Origin: Hippopus hippopus
Taxonomy: Eukaryota; Mollusca; Bivalvia; Cardiida; Cardiidae
Assembly: GCA_946811185.2 (NCBI GenBank)
Contig: OX328108.1
Coordinates: forward strand, 35,152,493 to 35,216,492
DNA: 64,000 nt
Direction: 5' to 3'
In this document: piece by piece, positions 1 through 8,934 of the stretch
Layout: each line of letters begins with the position of its first letter
Position numbering within the stretch: the stretch's first letter is position 1
Translations under genes and position numbers: made by a program
Notes under the pieces: model-generated
What the model was told of the DNA's origin: nothing
The model's database searches: none
What the model saw: only the letters and a program-made list of their open reading frames with translations

Positions 1-330
1 AGTGCACAAGAACCATAACTCTTCCTAGCATGAATTTTGAGTTATTCCCCCTTTGACCTTCATTTTTATTGCATTTCTTGCTTGTCCGGAGCAAAACTTT
101 GTCATCTTAAGTAGGAATAACTTGAAATTTGGTATGCTTATTTGTTGCAATATTTGGAAGTGCAGTGCACAAGAATTGTAACTCTACCTCGTGCTGTCTT
201 TGAGTTATTTCCCTTTGAATGTCATTTTTACAGCATTTGGTGCTTGTCCGGGATATAACTTTGTCATCTCAAGTCAGAACGACTTCAAACTTGGTATGCA
301 TGTTTGTTGCAATATTACCGAGGCCTAAAT
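1..330 (-). repeat. Two units of a ~163-bp tandem repeat (Biv160/pearl-like)
   Basis: Two adjacent diverged units are seen; the landmark AGTGCACAAGAA recurs after 163 bases. Each unit runs through a GCTTGTCCGG box, a CTTTGTCATCT box and TTGTTGCAATATT. The same unit lies in the opposite orientation in the array near 9-10.5 kb. Monomer length and context resemble the bivalve Biv160 satellite and pearl elements; that link is from memory and was not aligned. The array may continue upstream of the window. Confidence 0.75.
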
Positions 331-413
331 AAATATCTGTGTTTCGGGTTTCAGTCCTAGATGCAGTAGGTAGGGTCGGTCAGGAAATAAAATTTTTTTT
401 CCAGTTTTTTTTT

Positions 414-1370
414 AGCTCACCTGAGCACGAAGTGCTCAAGGTGAACTACTGTGATCGGTCAATGTCCGTTGTCCGTCCGTCCCTCCGTCCGTTCGTCCAC
501 AATTACAAAAAAATCTTCTCCTCCTAAACCGCCAATCAGATTTCAATGAAACTTCACAGAAATGATCCTTAGGTGATTCACTTTCAGAATACTTCAAAGA
601 TTTGAATTCCATGAAGAACTCTGGTTGCCATGGCAACCAAAAGAAAAAACTTTAAAAATGTTCTTGTCCCAAACTGTAAGGGCTAGAGCTTTCATATTTG
701 GCATGTAGCATCATCTAGTGGCCCTTTACCAAAATACTTCAAATTATGGCCCTAGAGTGGAAATTGGCCCTATGCTGTGGGTTCTCGGATTTCACATAGA
801 GATAAAGAAGGAAATCTTTAAAAATCTCCTTGTCCCAAACTGTAAGGGCTAGAGCTTTCATATTTGGCATGTAGCATCATCTAGTGGCCCTTTACCAAAA
901 TACTTCAAATTATGGCCATAGTGTCGAATTTGGCCCTATGTTGTGGGTTCTCGGATTTCACATAGAGATAAAGAAGGAAATCTTTAAAAATCTTCTTGTC
1001 CCAAACCGTAAGGGCTAGAGCTTTCATATTTGGCATGTAGAATCATCTAGTGGCCCTTTACCAAAATACTTCAAATTTTGGCCATAGTATGGAAATAAGG
1101 TAAAAGAAAAAGTTGTAAATGCTGGTAACGTAATCAATTACAATCAATGTTTTGTACCCTTTTTTACTCAAATTAGATTTATGTTGCCCTTTTGATGATA
1201 TGATCAGCTATTGCTACAACTTCCCATTGGATTATTCTGTAACTCGTATCCATGGTAATAATGACAAAATTCAAGACTGATCAAATTTCAAATTGTTGCA
1301 TTTTCTGCCCCACATCGATAGATCAGGGCCTACTCAGGTGAGCGATATAGGACCATCATGGTCCTCTTGT
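414..1370 (+). mobile_element. Helitron-like non-autonomous repeat with internal ~166-bp monomers
   Basis: The element starts AGCTCACCTGAGCACGAAG, where GAGCAC/GTGCTC can pair, and ends with the hairpin AGGACCATCATGGTCCT followed by CTTGT. Between the ends, a unit of about 166 bp (starting at CTTGTCCCAAACTGTAAGGG) is repeated about three times. No target duplication is visible. A 3' hairpin a few bases before the end and the lack of duplication fit Helitron/Helentron-type elements. The copy at 20012-21084 has the same two ends but diverged monomers, which fixes the boundaries. No protein is encoded. Confidence 0.65.
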
Positions 1371-1580
1371 ACCCAAAATGTTGTCAAAAGACTCTTTCCA
1401 AAGGGTTGTCAAAACTTGCAATTGATTGATAAAAGGCTTAAACATGGCTTAAAGAGGATGATTTGTTTTTTTCAAGGGGTGGAAATAAAGAGAAGAAAAT
1501 GCTGGTTACCTGCAGTCACTGTCAAAAGTATTAGAACCATATCTTAGTTTCATTATTCATGTACCAGTATGTCTTTCCTT

Positions 1581-1862
1581 AGGCCAAGCCCAGGTAGCAC
1601 ATTCAGTAGCATACTGGACTTTAAAACAGGGCTTGCTGGTTTGAATCTCCATCTTGGCCAATTTTTTTTCCCCAAGGATTGATGAAAGTCATTGTAAAAG
1701 GATTCATTCCTCTCTTACTGTTGATCATTGTTTTGATGATGGTTCTGTGATAAAGAAGCCAGTGGCTTGGGAACAATATTGTGCAAAGTACTGTTAAAAG
1801 GAATTCCAGGAAAGCATGGATAGCTGCACTGGCCATTGTGATATAACTGAAATAATGTTGAA
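1581..1862 (+). mobile_element. tRNA-derived SINE with CAAT tail
   Basis: A degenerate tRNA-like head (B-box-like TGGTTTGAATCTCC) is followed by a body with CCAGTGGCTTGGGA and GCATGGATAGCTGCACTGG. The tail GTGATATAACTGAAATAATG leads into a CAAT-rich end. The same body and tail recur at 29479-29815 and 41280-41541. It lies upstream of the sushi exon and is probably intronic. Confidence 0.7.
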
Positions 1863-2115
1863 AACTGCATTAAATAAACACAATACAATCAATCAAATCT
1901 TTCCTGGCTATCATCTGTACTAGGCTTGGGCTTTGCCATGCCATGCCTTGCTAAATATGACAAATGCTGGAAGCAGAGATCAAGCCAAGATTTTCCAATT
2001 ACAAACCCAACATCAATCCATGACCTCTGAGCCATGGAGGACAGTGACCTGTCTCACAAGGCTATACTTTACTTGCTGAAACTCAATCGTATGTATGTTT
2101 TTTTTTTTGTGACAG

Positions 2116-2221
2116 CACATAGCATATAAGTGCACAGATGGCTATTTCAAAGGAAGCGGGGATCCAGTAAGAGCTTGTTTACCCTCTGGGCAGTTGACTG
2201 GTTCTCCACTGATATGTTTGC
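2116..2221 (+). CDS. Exon of a secreted protein: second half of a sushi (CCP) domain
   Basis: The exon opens after a T-tract and TGTGACAG acceptor and closes at a GTATGT donor. It encodes 35 residues plus one base, including AYKCTDGYFKGSGDPVRACL and then SGQLTGSPLICL. Known of the family: sushi domains end in a pattern of Y-x-C-x-x-G-Y, then C, then G-x-(W/L)-x-G-x-x-P-x-C; all of this is present except the Trp, which is Leu here. The single leftover base joins the two-base start of the next exon, keeping the frame open. The first half of the domain must be in an upstream exon; none was found in the first 2.1 kb. Sushi modules mediate extracellular protein binding. Confidence 0.72.
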
Positions 2222-2508
2222 GTATGTATTTTCCAGTATCAACTGTTACTTATCAACCCTAAATTTTAACAACCTTGAAGAAAAAGACTATAGAAAACAT
2301 GTATTGTATACTCTTGACAGACAATGCCATCATTTCAGCTACCTTTTTTTTAGCCATCTGCAAATGCTTTCAGTTTGGACTGGATTAAAAATATTGTGGT
2401 TCGGTAAAAAGCTACACTTGTTTTGGACCCTGAGATAAAGGGCTTTCATGAACATCATCACTAAAAAGAAAACAAAATGTTGATTACCAGCATTTTTTCC
2501 TTTTCACA

Positions 2509-2741
2509 TTAACTCTTCACCAGACAACAAAATTACAGAATTGTCCAAATTGAAAGCATTTGCAGAAGACAAATTAACTTGGCTAATATACCGTAATAAA
2601 ATCTGTCTTTGAAAGGGTAGAAAACATTGTGGGAGGAGGAGAAAATCCTGTCTACCAGCATTTTCTCCTTTTCCCACAATGTTTTCAAAAGTCTCCCTTC
2701 ACAGGGTTGTTAAAACTCGGGATTGTGTGGCAACGGGTTAA
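2509..2741 (-). mobile_element. TTAA-flanked palindromic MITE, complete, reverse orientation
   Basis: The copy is bounded by TTAA on both sides, with ends ACTCTTCACC and GGCAACGGGT. The centre folds on GGAGAAAATCC against CATTTTCTCC. It is the reverse complement of the consensus described for the copy at 14392-14620. It lies in the intron after the sushi exon. Confidence 0.8.
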
Positions 2742-2938
2742 TGTCTGCTACCCCTACAGACAAATCCCATCATTTGAGCCACACTGTTGTCTTGAGATGC
2801 GTTATTTATACATGTAGATGTATCTAAAGTCTTCATGTTTGATAAAGAGTCTGATGATATGGATACAATTTTGTAAGACAGTTTTTTCTTACTTACAAAA
2901 ATAGTCTTTCAGCCGAAAGGAAAGGATTTGATAGTTCA

Positions 2939-3174
2939 TCAACCCTTTACCAAACAATTCTGTGTTCTGAAAAAAAAAAACCTGAGGAAGGAAGCTTTTG
3001 AGAACACTGGGAGAACAGGAAAAAATGCTAGTTTCCAGCATTTTCTCCTTTTCCCTTAATGTTTGCTAACATCTCAAATACAGAAATCATCTTTTTAGCC
3101 ACAATGAATATGTTGTCTACAAATTCTTTCAATTTGGTCAAGTTTGACATTTTGTCATTTGGAAAAGAGTTTAA
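2939..3174 (+). mobile_element. Palindromic MITE copy, full length
   Basis: The left end AACCCTTTACCAAACAATTC and the right end TTGTCATTTGGAAAAGAGTT match the consensus. The central hairpin is AAAAAATGCTAG/CAGCATTTTCTCC. The left TTAA is damaged (TCAA). Confidence 0.8.
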
Positions 3175-3323
3175 TGTACATGTATGTACATATATTTTGT
3201 TATAATATTTACAGAAGTGAACCTTTATCCTGCTAAATAACCAAAATGAAATTTTCAATTCCATAGTAAAAATCCTAATATTGCTATTTCAAAGTTATGT
3301 TTCGGGGAATAATATCTCCGTAT

Positions 3324-3390
3324 CGGACAGTGCAGATCCAAGATCAGACTGCACAGAATGTGCAGTCTGATCTTGATCTACACTGTCCGC
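3324..3390. repeat. Short perfect-style palindrome (GATC-rich hairpin family)
   Basis: The arm CGGACAGTGCAGATCCAAGA pairs with TCTTGATCTACACTGTCCG around AGACTGCACAGAATGTGCAGTCT. Related hairpins sharing GATCAGACTGCA recur at 26805, 30430, 33272, 33905, 36735, 37504 and 45195. No coding content and no obvious target duplication. Confidence 0.7.
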
Positions 3391-3477
3391 AAAAGGTCAG
3401 CGAGTCACGCTTAGCAGCCTAAGGGTTAATTTTGTTAGATGCAGCTGAATTCTGTTTGAGAAACCAGTCAATCCATG

Positions 3478-3650
3478 TTTTAACCCTGCTAATGGAAATA
3501 TCAGAAAAGGAGAAAATTGTTGGTAGTAACCAGCATTTTCTCTTTTTCCTGTAATGTTTTCTAGCTTTTCTTGGGCTAATCACATCAATTTAGCCATATT
3601 CAGTTAGTCTGCAAGTGCTTTTAATTTGAACAAGACTTAATGTAAACTTT
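3478..3650 (+). mobile_element. Palindromic MITE, degraded copy
   Basis: TTTTAACCCTGCTAATGG, then GGAGAAAATTG/CAGCATTTTCTC and TCTGCAAGTGCTTTTAATTT follow the consensus order. The right end is eroded just before the next coding exon. Confidence 0.6.
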
Positions 3651-3682
3651 TGGTGTTGAACAGTACTTTTATGCATTTACAG

Positions 3683-3890
3683 ATAAAGATGTTACACAGA
3701 ATGTTGATCTATTTACTGACAAGGAAATATACAAACGCCGTGAACATGGGACAGCTGACCGCAGTGTTGTAGCTAATGTTACAGATATGAGGTTTACCGT
3801 ATCTGGGAACATTACTTCATGGACCTACTTCAGCAACTACGGCGGTGACATAGCATTCCAAGTTTGGAGGTTCTATGATGTTGAATCGAA
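3683..3890 (+). CDS. Exon of the secreted protein: start of an extracellular beta-rich domain
   Basis: The exon runs from a TTTACAG acceptor to a GTAATT donor and is 208 bases: two to finish the previous codon, 68 codons, and two carried over. It encodes a stretch including ADRSVVANVTDMRFTVSGNI and then FSNYGGDIAFQVWRF. Many uncharacterised lophotrochozoan secreted proteins share the feel of G-x-I-x-x-W-x-F...G-x-I-x-x-Q-V-W-R, from family impression only. I do not recognise a named domain. The frame is open across both junctions, which supports a real gene. Confidence 0.78.
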
Positions 3891-3925
3891 GTAATTTCAT
3901 ACAATTGTCCATAATAGTTGTATGT

Positions 3926-4080
3926 TTAACTCTTTATCACATGATCCCGAGTTTTAATGACCCTAACAAAAAAAGTCTTTGAAAACATTATGGGAATCTC
4001 ATCATTTCAGCCACACTTGTTGTTTGCAAGTTCTTACAATTGAGACATGTCTAAAATTTTGTTTTATAGTGAAGAGTTAA
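3926..4080 (+). mobile_element. Palindromic MITE with internal deletion
   Basis: It is bounded by TTAA on each side. The left end ACTCTTTATCACATGATCCC and the right end TTTATAGTGAAGAG are recognisable. The GGAGAAAATGCTGG centre is missing, giving about 155 bp instead of 230. Confidence 0.7.
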
Positions 4081-4139
4081 ACTTTTCCTTTGAAGCCAAT
4101 TCAGGAGCAAGTAAAACTGATCTTTCAAAGCAGGTTTTA

Positions 4140-4313
4140 GTAAACCAGAGGTGTAAAGCTTTTTGAAACACTGTTGGAAGAGGAGGAAATGCTGGTAACC
4201 ATGTTTTCCACACTTTTAAAGCCATACTCTATCAGTTGAGCCACAGTTAATATTGTCTGCAAATACTTTTCAGTTGGACTGATCTTTAATGTTGTCGTCA
4301 GGTGAAGAATTAA
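4140..4313 (+). mobile_element. Palindromic MITE, left end eroded
   Basis: GAGGAGGAAATGCTGGTAACC, the TCTGCAAATACTTTTCAGTT box and a GGTGAAGAATTAA right end follow consensus order. The left terminus cannot be placed. Confidence 0.55.
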
Positions 4314-4347
4314 ACTCAAAGATAGAAGTTTTTTTTAAACTTGATAT

Positions 4348-5340
4348 AGAGCAAGTTCGGGTATTGCCGACATTATGAGAACTCCGACACCTTTCAGAAT
4401 AAGTCTTTCGTATTCCAATACCTATTCCTAGAATCAATGATTTTTTCCAAGAAATATGACATCATATGTATTTGTAATGTCATAGATCAATGACACTGAG
4501 GAACATTCTTTCTTGAACTATCAGGGTTTAAGAAACACCACCCGATTTGCCGATTCTCAAAAATAATCGTCTTATAAAAGTCCATAAGAGGCGCACCCAA
4601 TACCGGTAAGTATAAAATCTGATACAATTAATTTTCCTTACCACATTTAGTAATAAATAGGTAATATGATCATTATTTTGAACTTTAGAGGTCAAACAGA
4701 TTAATCAGACAGGACTGTGCGCAACAAACTGCGGTGTCGGGTTTGACCAAGATTTTTTCCCAGAGAGTCCAATTCTGTCACCCGATTCATAATTGTGGTA
4801 GATTGCGGACAAAATACACGTCGATCAGACTTTAAATACATGAAATCTTATCTTGTATGTATTGTGCGCATTATTTTCATTGGTCATCTCTTAAATCTGA
4901 ATTAATTAAGTTTATATCAGTACAAGTGCAAGATAGAGGTTACAGTACATCTGTAGAACCAACCCATGGCACTGTTACAGTCTATCAGTTGGATTTTTTC
5001 TTCAGGGAAAGGGGTACAGTCTGTTAATTGAATTACTTTAAGATAGTGGTTACAGTTTAATCCTTTTAATAGTTTGCCTTGTATTGAGGCAGCTCGATTT
5101 TTTTAAAACTCTGAGAGGGTGTCCGATTTAGATGAAAGATGTTGGGTTTACCAGATACTCCATCAACTAGAAAGTCGTTCATATCAACACAGTTTATGGC
5201 AAAAAGGAACCGTAAAATACACAAATATCTCGCATAACGGTAAGTTCGGCTAAACCCGACACGTAGGACCGATCATGAACACAGGTTTACAAAAGAAGTC
5301 AAATTTTCGCGTAAAGTGTCGGAATTACCCGCCTTGCTCT
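4348..5340. mobile_element. Non-autonomous DNA transposon, ~1 kb, TIR AGAGCAAG
   Basis: The left end AGAGCAAGTTCGGGTATTGC and the reverse complement of the right end, AGAGCAAGGCGGGTAATTCC, form terminal inverted repeats that extend into CCGACA. No open reading frame of note lies inside. The flanks do not show an unambiguous target duplication. It sits in the intron between two exons of the secreted-protein gene. Confidence 0.6.
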
Positions 5341-5461
5341 AATAGTTGGTAACTTTTTCCTGCCTTTGGAAGACAAATTCTATCATTTAAACTTGTTGTC
5401 TGAGAATACCTTCAATTTGGGCAAAATTTGACATCTGTTAATGTATTTAAGTATATTTCAG

Positions 5462-5672
5462 GGCTTTAACTCCATTTCTTGTTGGACAAAATATAATCAA
5501 AGATTCCCCAAAAGAACGCAAGACCATTTACAGAGTTTCGGAGGAGGATCAAGTCTACACTGAAGTCAGTGATGTTATTGGTATATACCAGTCTAGTTCG
5601 GAACTGTCGTATACACGCTGTAGTAAAACATATCAACCAGAACATTCCACATGGCTTCAGAGTCAGAGCAAG
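5462..5672 (+). CDS. Exon of the secreted protein: middle of the extracellular domain
   Basis: The acceptor ATATTTCAG and donor GTAATT bracket 211 bases that begin with one base completing a Lys codon and end on a codon boundary. The encoded part includes ALTPFLVGQNIIKD and VYTEVSDVIGIYQSSSELSY, with one Cys (YTRCSK). The V-x-D-V-I-G-I-Y segment, following a predicted strand-rich part, resembles the G-D-x-I-G turn of the unnamed secreted domain type noted for the previous exon. Phase matching on both sides is exact. Confidence 0.78.
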
Positions 5673-5954
5673 GTAATTGTGACAGAGTTAGCAAAACACA
5701 CAAAAAGAATCCAGTAATATGGAATCTTGGATTGATACTGACGGCTATATCCTATTGATTAATGAATGAATATTTTGCACTGCTTTAAACATTATTTCAG
5801 TCATACCATGGCAACAGCTTGCTTATTCATGTATGTCCAGGATTTCAGGGAAAAAAGGTTTGAACCCCACAGTGCTTTGCCAAAGGACACTCCTTTATGA
5901 CCAGCATTTTCAGAGGGGATTGAAAAGGATTTCCTGATTGCAATGTATAAAGCC

Positions 5955-6151
5955 TTAACTCTTTGCCAAACAACAAAATTTTAAGATTATCTAAATTGAA
6001 AGCATTTGCAGACAACAAAATAAATGTGACTTAAAAATTAAAATTTATTTTAGGTTAGGTCAAAAACATAGTTGTAGCAGCATTTTCTCATTTTCACACA
6101 ATGTAATCAAAAGCCTTCTTCCTAAACATGGGATTATGTAGTAAATTGTTG
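5955..6151 (-). mobile_element. Palindromic MITE, reverse orientation, diverged
   Basis: TTAACTCTTTGCCAAACAAC and GAAAGCATTTGCAGACAACA are clear. The right terminus has decayed to AAATTGTTGAA. Confidence 0.6.
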
Positions 6152-6187
6152 AACACTGAGCCATTGAGGACTTGTAAATTGCTTTGT

Positions 6188-6405
6188 GACCCTTCCCCAA
6201 ACATCAAATTTTGGGCTCTTCTAAATTAAAGTTATCCACAGATGATCATTTGGAATTGATAGAAATGACCAAAAGTTCCTGAAAGAGTAGCAAGCATGAT
6301 GGGAAAAAGAGAAATTGATTGTTAAAGGCAGTTTTTCTTTTTCCCACAATGCTTCAAAAAGCATCAACTGTAGACACCTTAAAGTTGGGGAATGTTTGCT
6401 ATTAG
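6188..6405 (-). mobile_element. Palindromic MITE, diverged
   Basis: ACCCTTCCCCAAACATCAAA begins the copy. AAAAGAGAAATTGATTG and TTTTTCTTTTTCCCACAATG give the decayed central hairpin. It abuts the next copy almost directly. Confidence 0.5.
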
Positions 6406-6418
6406 TTTGTTTGGTGTT

Positions 6419-6634
6419 TTTACTCTTTACCACATAATCCCATGTTTTCATGATCCTTAGGAAGAAGGCTTGGAAAATACTGGTGACAGCATTTTTCTCA
6501 TTTTCCTACAAGATTTTCTACCCTTTGTGATACAAGTCAAATTGTTTTCGACACAGTTAACTTGTCGTGTGCAAATACTTTCAATTTGCACCAGACTAAA
6601 ATTTTGTGGTTTGGTAAAGAGTAATACTTTTTTC
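6419..6634 (+). mobile_element. Palindromic MITE copy
   Basis: The left end ACTCTTTACCACATAATCCC and the right end TTTGTGGTTTGGTAAAGAG are preserved. The centre is partly deleted. Confidence 0.65.
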
Positions 6635-6635
6635 A

Positions 6636-6770
6636 ACATTGTTTCAGTTATATCATGGCAGCCACTGCTTGTATTCATGCTTTACTGGAGTTTCTTTAAC
6701 CAGTGCTAGACACAATTTCCGTCCAAAATGACTGTCATCAATCCTTGTCAGAAATCAGTCAAGCTGGGGA
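6636..6770 (-). mobile_element. SINE 3' fragment, reverse orientation
   Basis: CAACATTGTTTCAGTTATAT and GGCAGCCACTGC, then TCATGCTTTACTGGAGTTTC, are the reverse complement of the SINE tail and body seen at 1581-1862. A similar but shorter fragment lies near 5786-5850. It immediately precedes the terminal exon of the secreted-protein gene. Confidence 0.6.
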
Positions 6771-6822
6771 TCTAAAGATTTAAGAAAGCTACAGAGAATT
6801 TTCATTGTGTTTATACTTTCAG

Positions 6823-6945
6823 AAATATAAGGCATCTGATTTCAAGATCGGAATTGACCATACATTTGTGGTATCATCGAGAAATTGTCGGATCTACTCT
6901 GTGAGGGCCTCAGTAAATCCTTCAGCATGTAAAGATGGCGACTAG
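6823..6945 (+). CDS. Terminal exon of the secreted protein
   Basis: The acceptor TATACTTTCAG opens in phase with the previous exon. The exon encodes 40 residues, with FKIGIDHTFVVSSRNCRIYS and then VRASVNPSACKDGD before a TAG stop. Two cysteines here and one in the preceding exon could form disulphides. Across the four visible exons the protein is about 214 residues without its N-terminus. No transmembrane segment appears at the C-terminus, so secretion rather than membrane anchoring is inferred. Confidence 0.75.
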   Translation, partial: KYKASDFKIGIDHTFVVSSRNCRIYSVRASVNPSACKDGD

Positions 6946-7006
6946 GGGAAACTTACAGATTATGAGGATTATCTGTTGTTGGCAAGGAAACAGAAAATAT
7001 GAACTT

Positions 7007-7012
7007 AATAAA
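7007..7012 (+). promoter_or_regulatory. Candidate polyadenylation signal AATAAA
   Basis: The canonical hexamer lies 62 bases after the stop of the secreted-protein gene and just before a MITE copy. AATAAA is common in AT-rich DNA, so this is only positional support. Confidence 0.4.
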
Positions 7013-7020
7013 ATGAAATG

Positions 7021-7230
7021 AACTCTTTGCCAAATGTTGAAATTTTGGACTTGTCCAATCTGAAAGCATTTGCAGACTACAATATAATATGTGGCTGAAA
7101 TTATGGGATTTGTTTGGAAAATGTAGAAAACATTGTGAGGAAAGCCACATTTTCTCCTCTTCCCTCAATGTTTTCAAAGACCTTCTCCCTCAGGGTTGTT
7201 TAAACTTTGGATTTTTTGATAAAGAGTTCA
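7021..7230 (-). mobile_element. Palindromic MITE, reverse orientation
   Basis: AACTCTTTGCCAAATGTTGA, GAAAGCATTTGCAGACTACA and AGGGTTGTTTAAACTTTGG follow consensus order. The right end GATAAAGAGTTCA is shared with the next copy. Confidence 0.7.
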
Positions 7231-7492
7231 CTCTTTAATGGACAAAACAATTTTGGACTCATTCACATTTAAAGCATTTAAAGATGACAAATTAAATGGA
7301 GCTTTGATCATGGGGTTTGTCTGTAAAAGGATAGAAAACACTGCATGCATATGTCCTTGTCACCAGCATTTTCTCCTTTTTTCCTGCACAATGTTTTTCT
7401 ACCCTTTCAGAGACAAATTATATGGGAGACATCTACTTTCTTGTCTGCAAAATTTAATGCTTTGAAATTGGACCAGTCCAAGTTTATTCATT
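7227..7492. mobile_element. Symmetric MITE with two copies of the same end
   Basis: The left half reads as the reverse complement of the consensus right half (AAAGCATTTAAAGATGACAA). The right half also reads as the consensus right half (TTGTCTGCAAAATTTAATGC and TTGGACCAGTCC). The copy is therefore a whole-length palindrome rather than the usual left/right form. Confidence 0.6.
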
Positions 7493-7499
7493 TGATGAA

Positions 7500-8570
7500 G
7501 ATTTAACTGATTTTCGTGATATATATATGTGTATAATCTAGTCTTATCGTCCTATTTATTTTATTTTACCCCCTTTTAGTTTCAATAAAATTTTCTCGCA
7601 TCCATCTGATGTATTCTTATTATTATTTCATTTTATCATTTATATAGAGGATCTAAAGATCGTATCTAAAATCATGTGAAGCGAGCCTTGGCAAATATCT
7701 TCTATATTTTAGTCAATAAGTTAAAGAAAAATGATAATATGTAAACATTAATGTGAGATTCCATTCACTGAATAAGACATATGACGGACAAATATCCTGC
7801 ATCACGACCTTCAGCCTGTATACTGTTTATAGACCATGTTTGCAGATATGACATTACTTTCCCTTTTAAGAAGTCTCAACCCATAGACTTACATGTATAT
7901 GTAAATGAACAAGGAGATATATAGGGTAAGGTAACTCCAGTTTGGCAGTTGTCAGACTCCATCTCCCACCAAGAGTAGTCCACCTCCCACCAAGTGTCAC
8001 CCATCCAAGCACTAACCATAGCAAATGTTGCTTTATTTTCTCAAAGAGAAATAAACCTAACCACAATGCTGTAAAAGCTAGCTTAACAGTTAGGTAGGTT
8101 TAAAAGGGCTTAACTATCAAAACACTCTACATGATAGAAGTCTAATCAAATTAGCTCTGTCTGTCTGTCTGTCTGTCTCTCGACTGTCTGTGGATCCATT
8201 TTTCTGTCTGTATCATAAATGACTTGCATTGTTTGTTTTTGGTTATCTGGTATACCAACCCTCTCTTCATTAATACAGATCGATCTCTGTCTTTCTATGT
8301 GTGTCTGTCTGTCTCTCTTTCACTTCATCATGTGCTATTTTTTTTTTTAAATATATGGCTGAAACCACAAAAATGACCTACATAACAAAATTGTCTGAAG
8401 GAGCTCTGGCGTAAATCCGTATATAGCATAGAACTACATGCATACATACTGTGCATTTTCACTTACTTGGAAAAACCCATTTGTAATTTCAGTCGGCAAG
8501 AGTACACTGTTCCTAAGGACAATATGAGACTGGATGAGGGATCAGAATTAAGTACCCCATATGGTTAAAC
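7500..8570. other. Intergenic DNA without recognised genes
   Basis: This lies between the secreted-protein gene and BBS5. It holds a short (CTGT)n run near 8160, a second TCTGT-rich patch near 8290, a T-run near 8340, and decayed sequence. No open frame, RNA gene or repeat end was recognised. Confidence 0.6.
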
Positions 8571-8934
8571 CCTTTTGCAACAATCCTGAGTTTTAACAAC
8601 CCTTAAAAATGGGCCTTTTGAAAACAATGTGTGAAAAGGAGAAAATGTTGGTTCCCAGCACAATGTATGTAGTCTAATACTGAATTTTTGTGTCCAAAAA
8701 ACACAGACGTAAAATTATAGCCATGACCCAATACTTATCTATCTAGATGTCTTACCTTTGGTCGTTTTTTTACTCTAAACAATTGACTATTTATGAGTTA
8801 ATTGCATGGTCAGAGATAATAAATGCGCCCTTTGCAAAAAGTAATTCCCACTTTGTTGCGCAGTTCTATAATTTCTTTGGTACAATTTTAGAATTGCATA
8901 ATGGATTTTAATGATTTTTTAGCAATAAGTGGCA

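Noticed and set aside
2116..2166. Shorter version of the sushi exon ending at GATCCA before GTAAGA
   Set aside because: It would leave the wrong phase for the next exon and cut off the sushi C-terminal Cys residues; the GTATGT donor at 2222 fits both.
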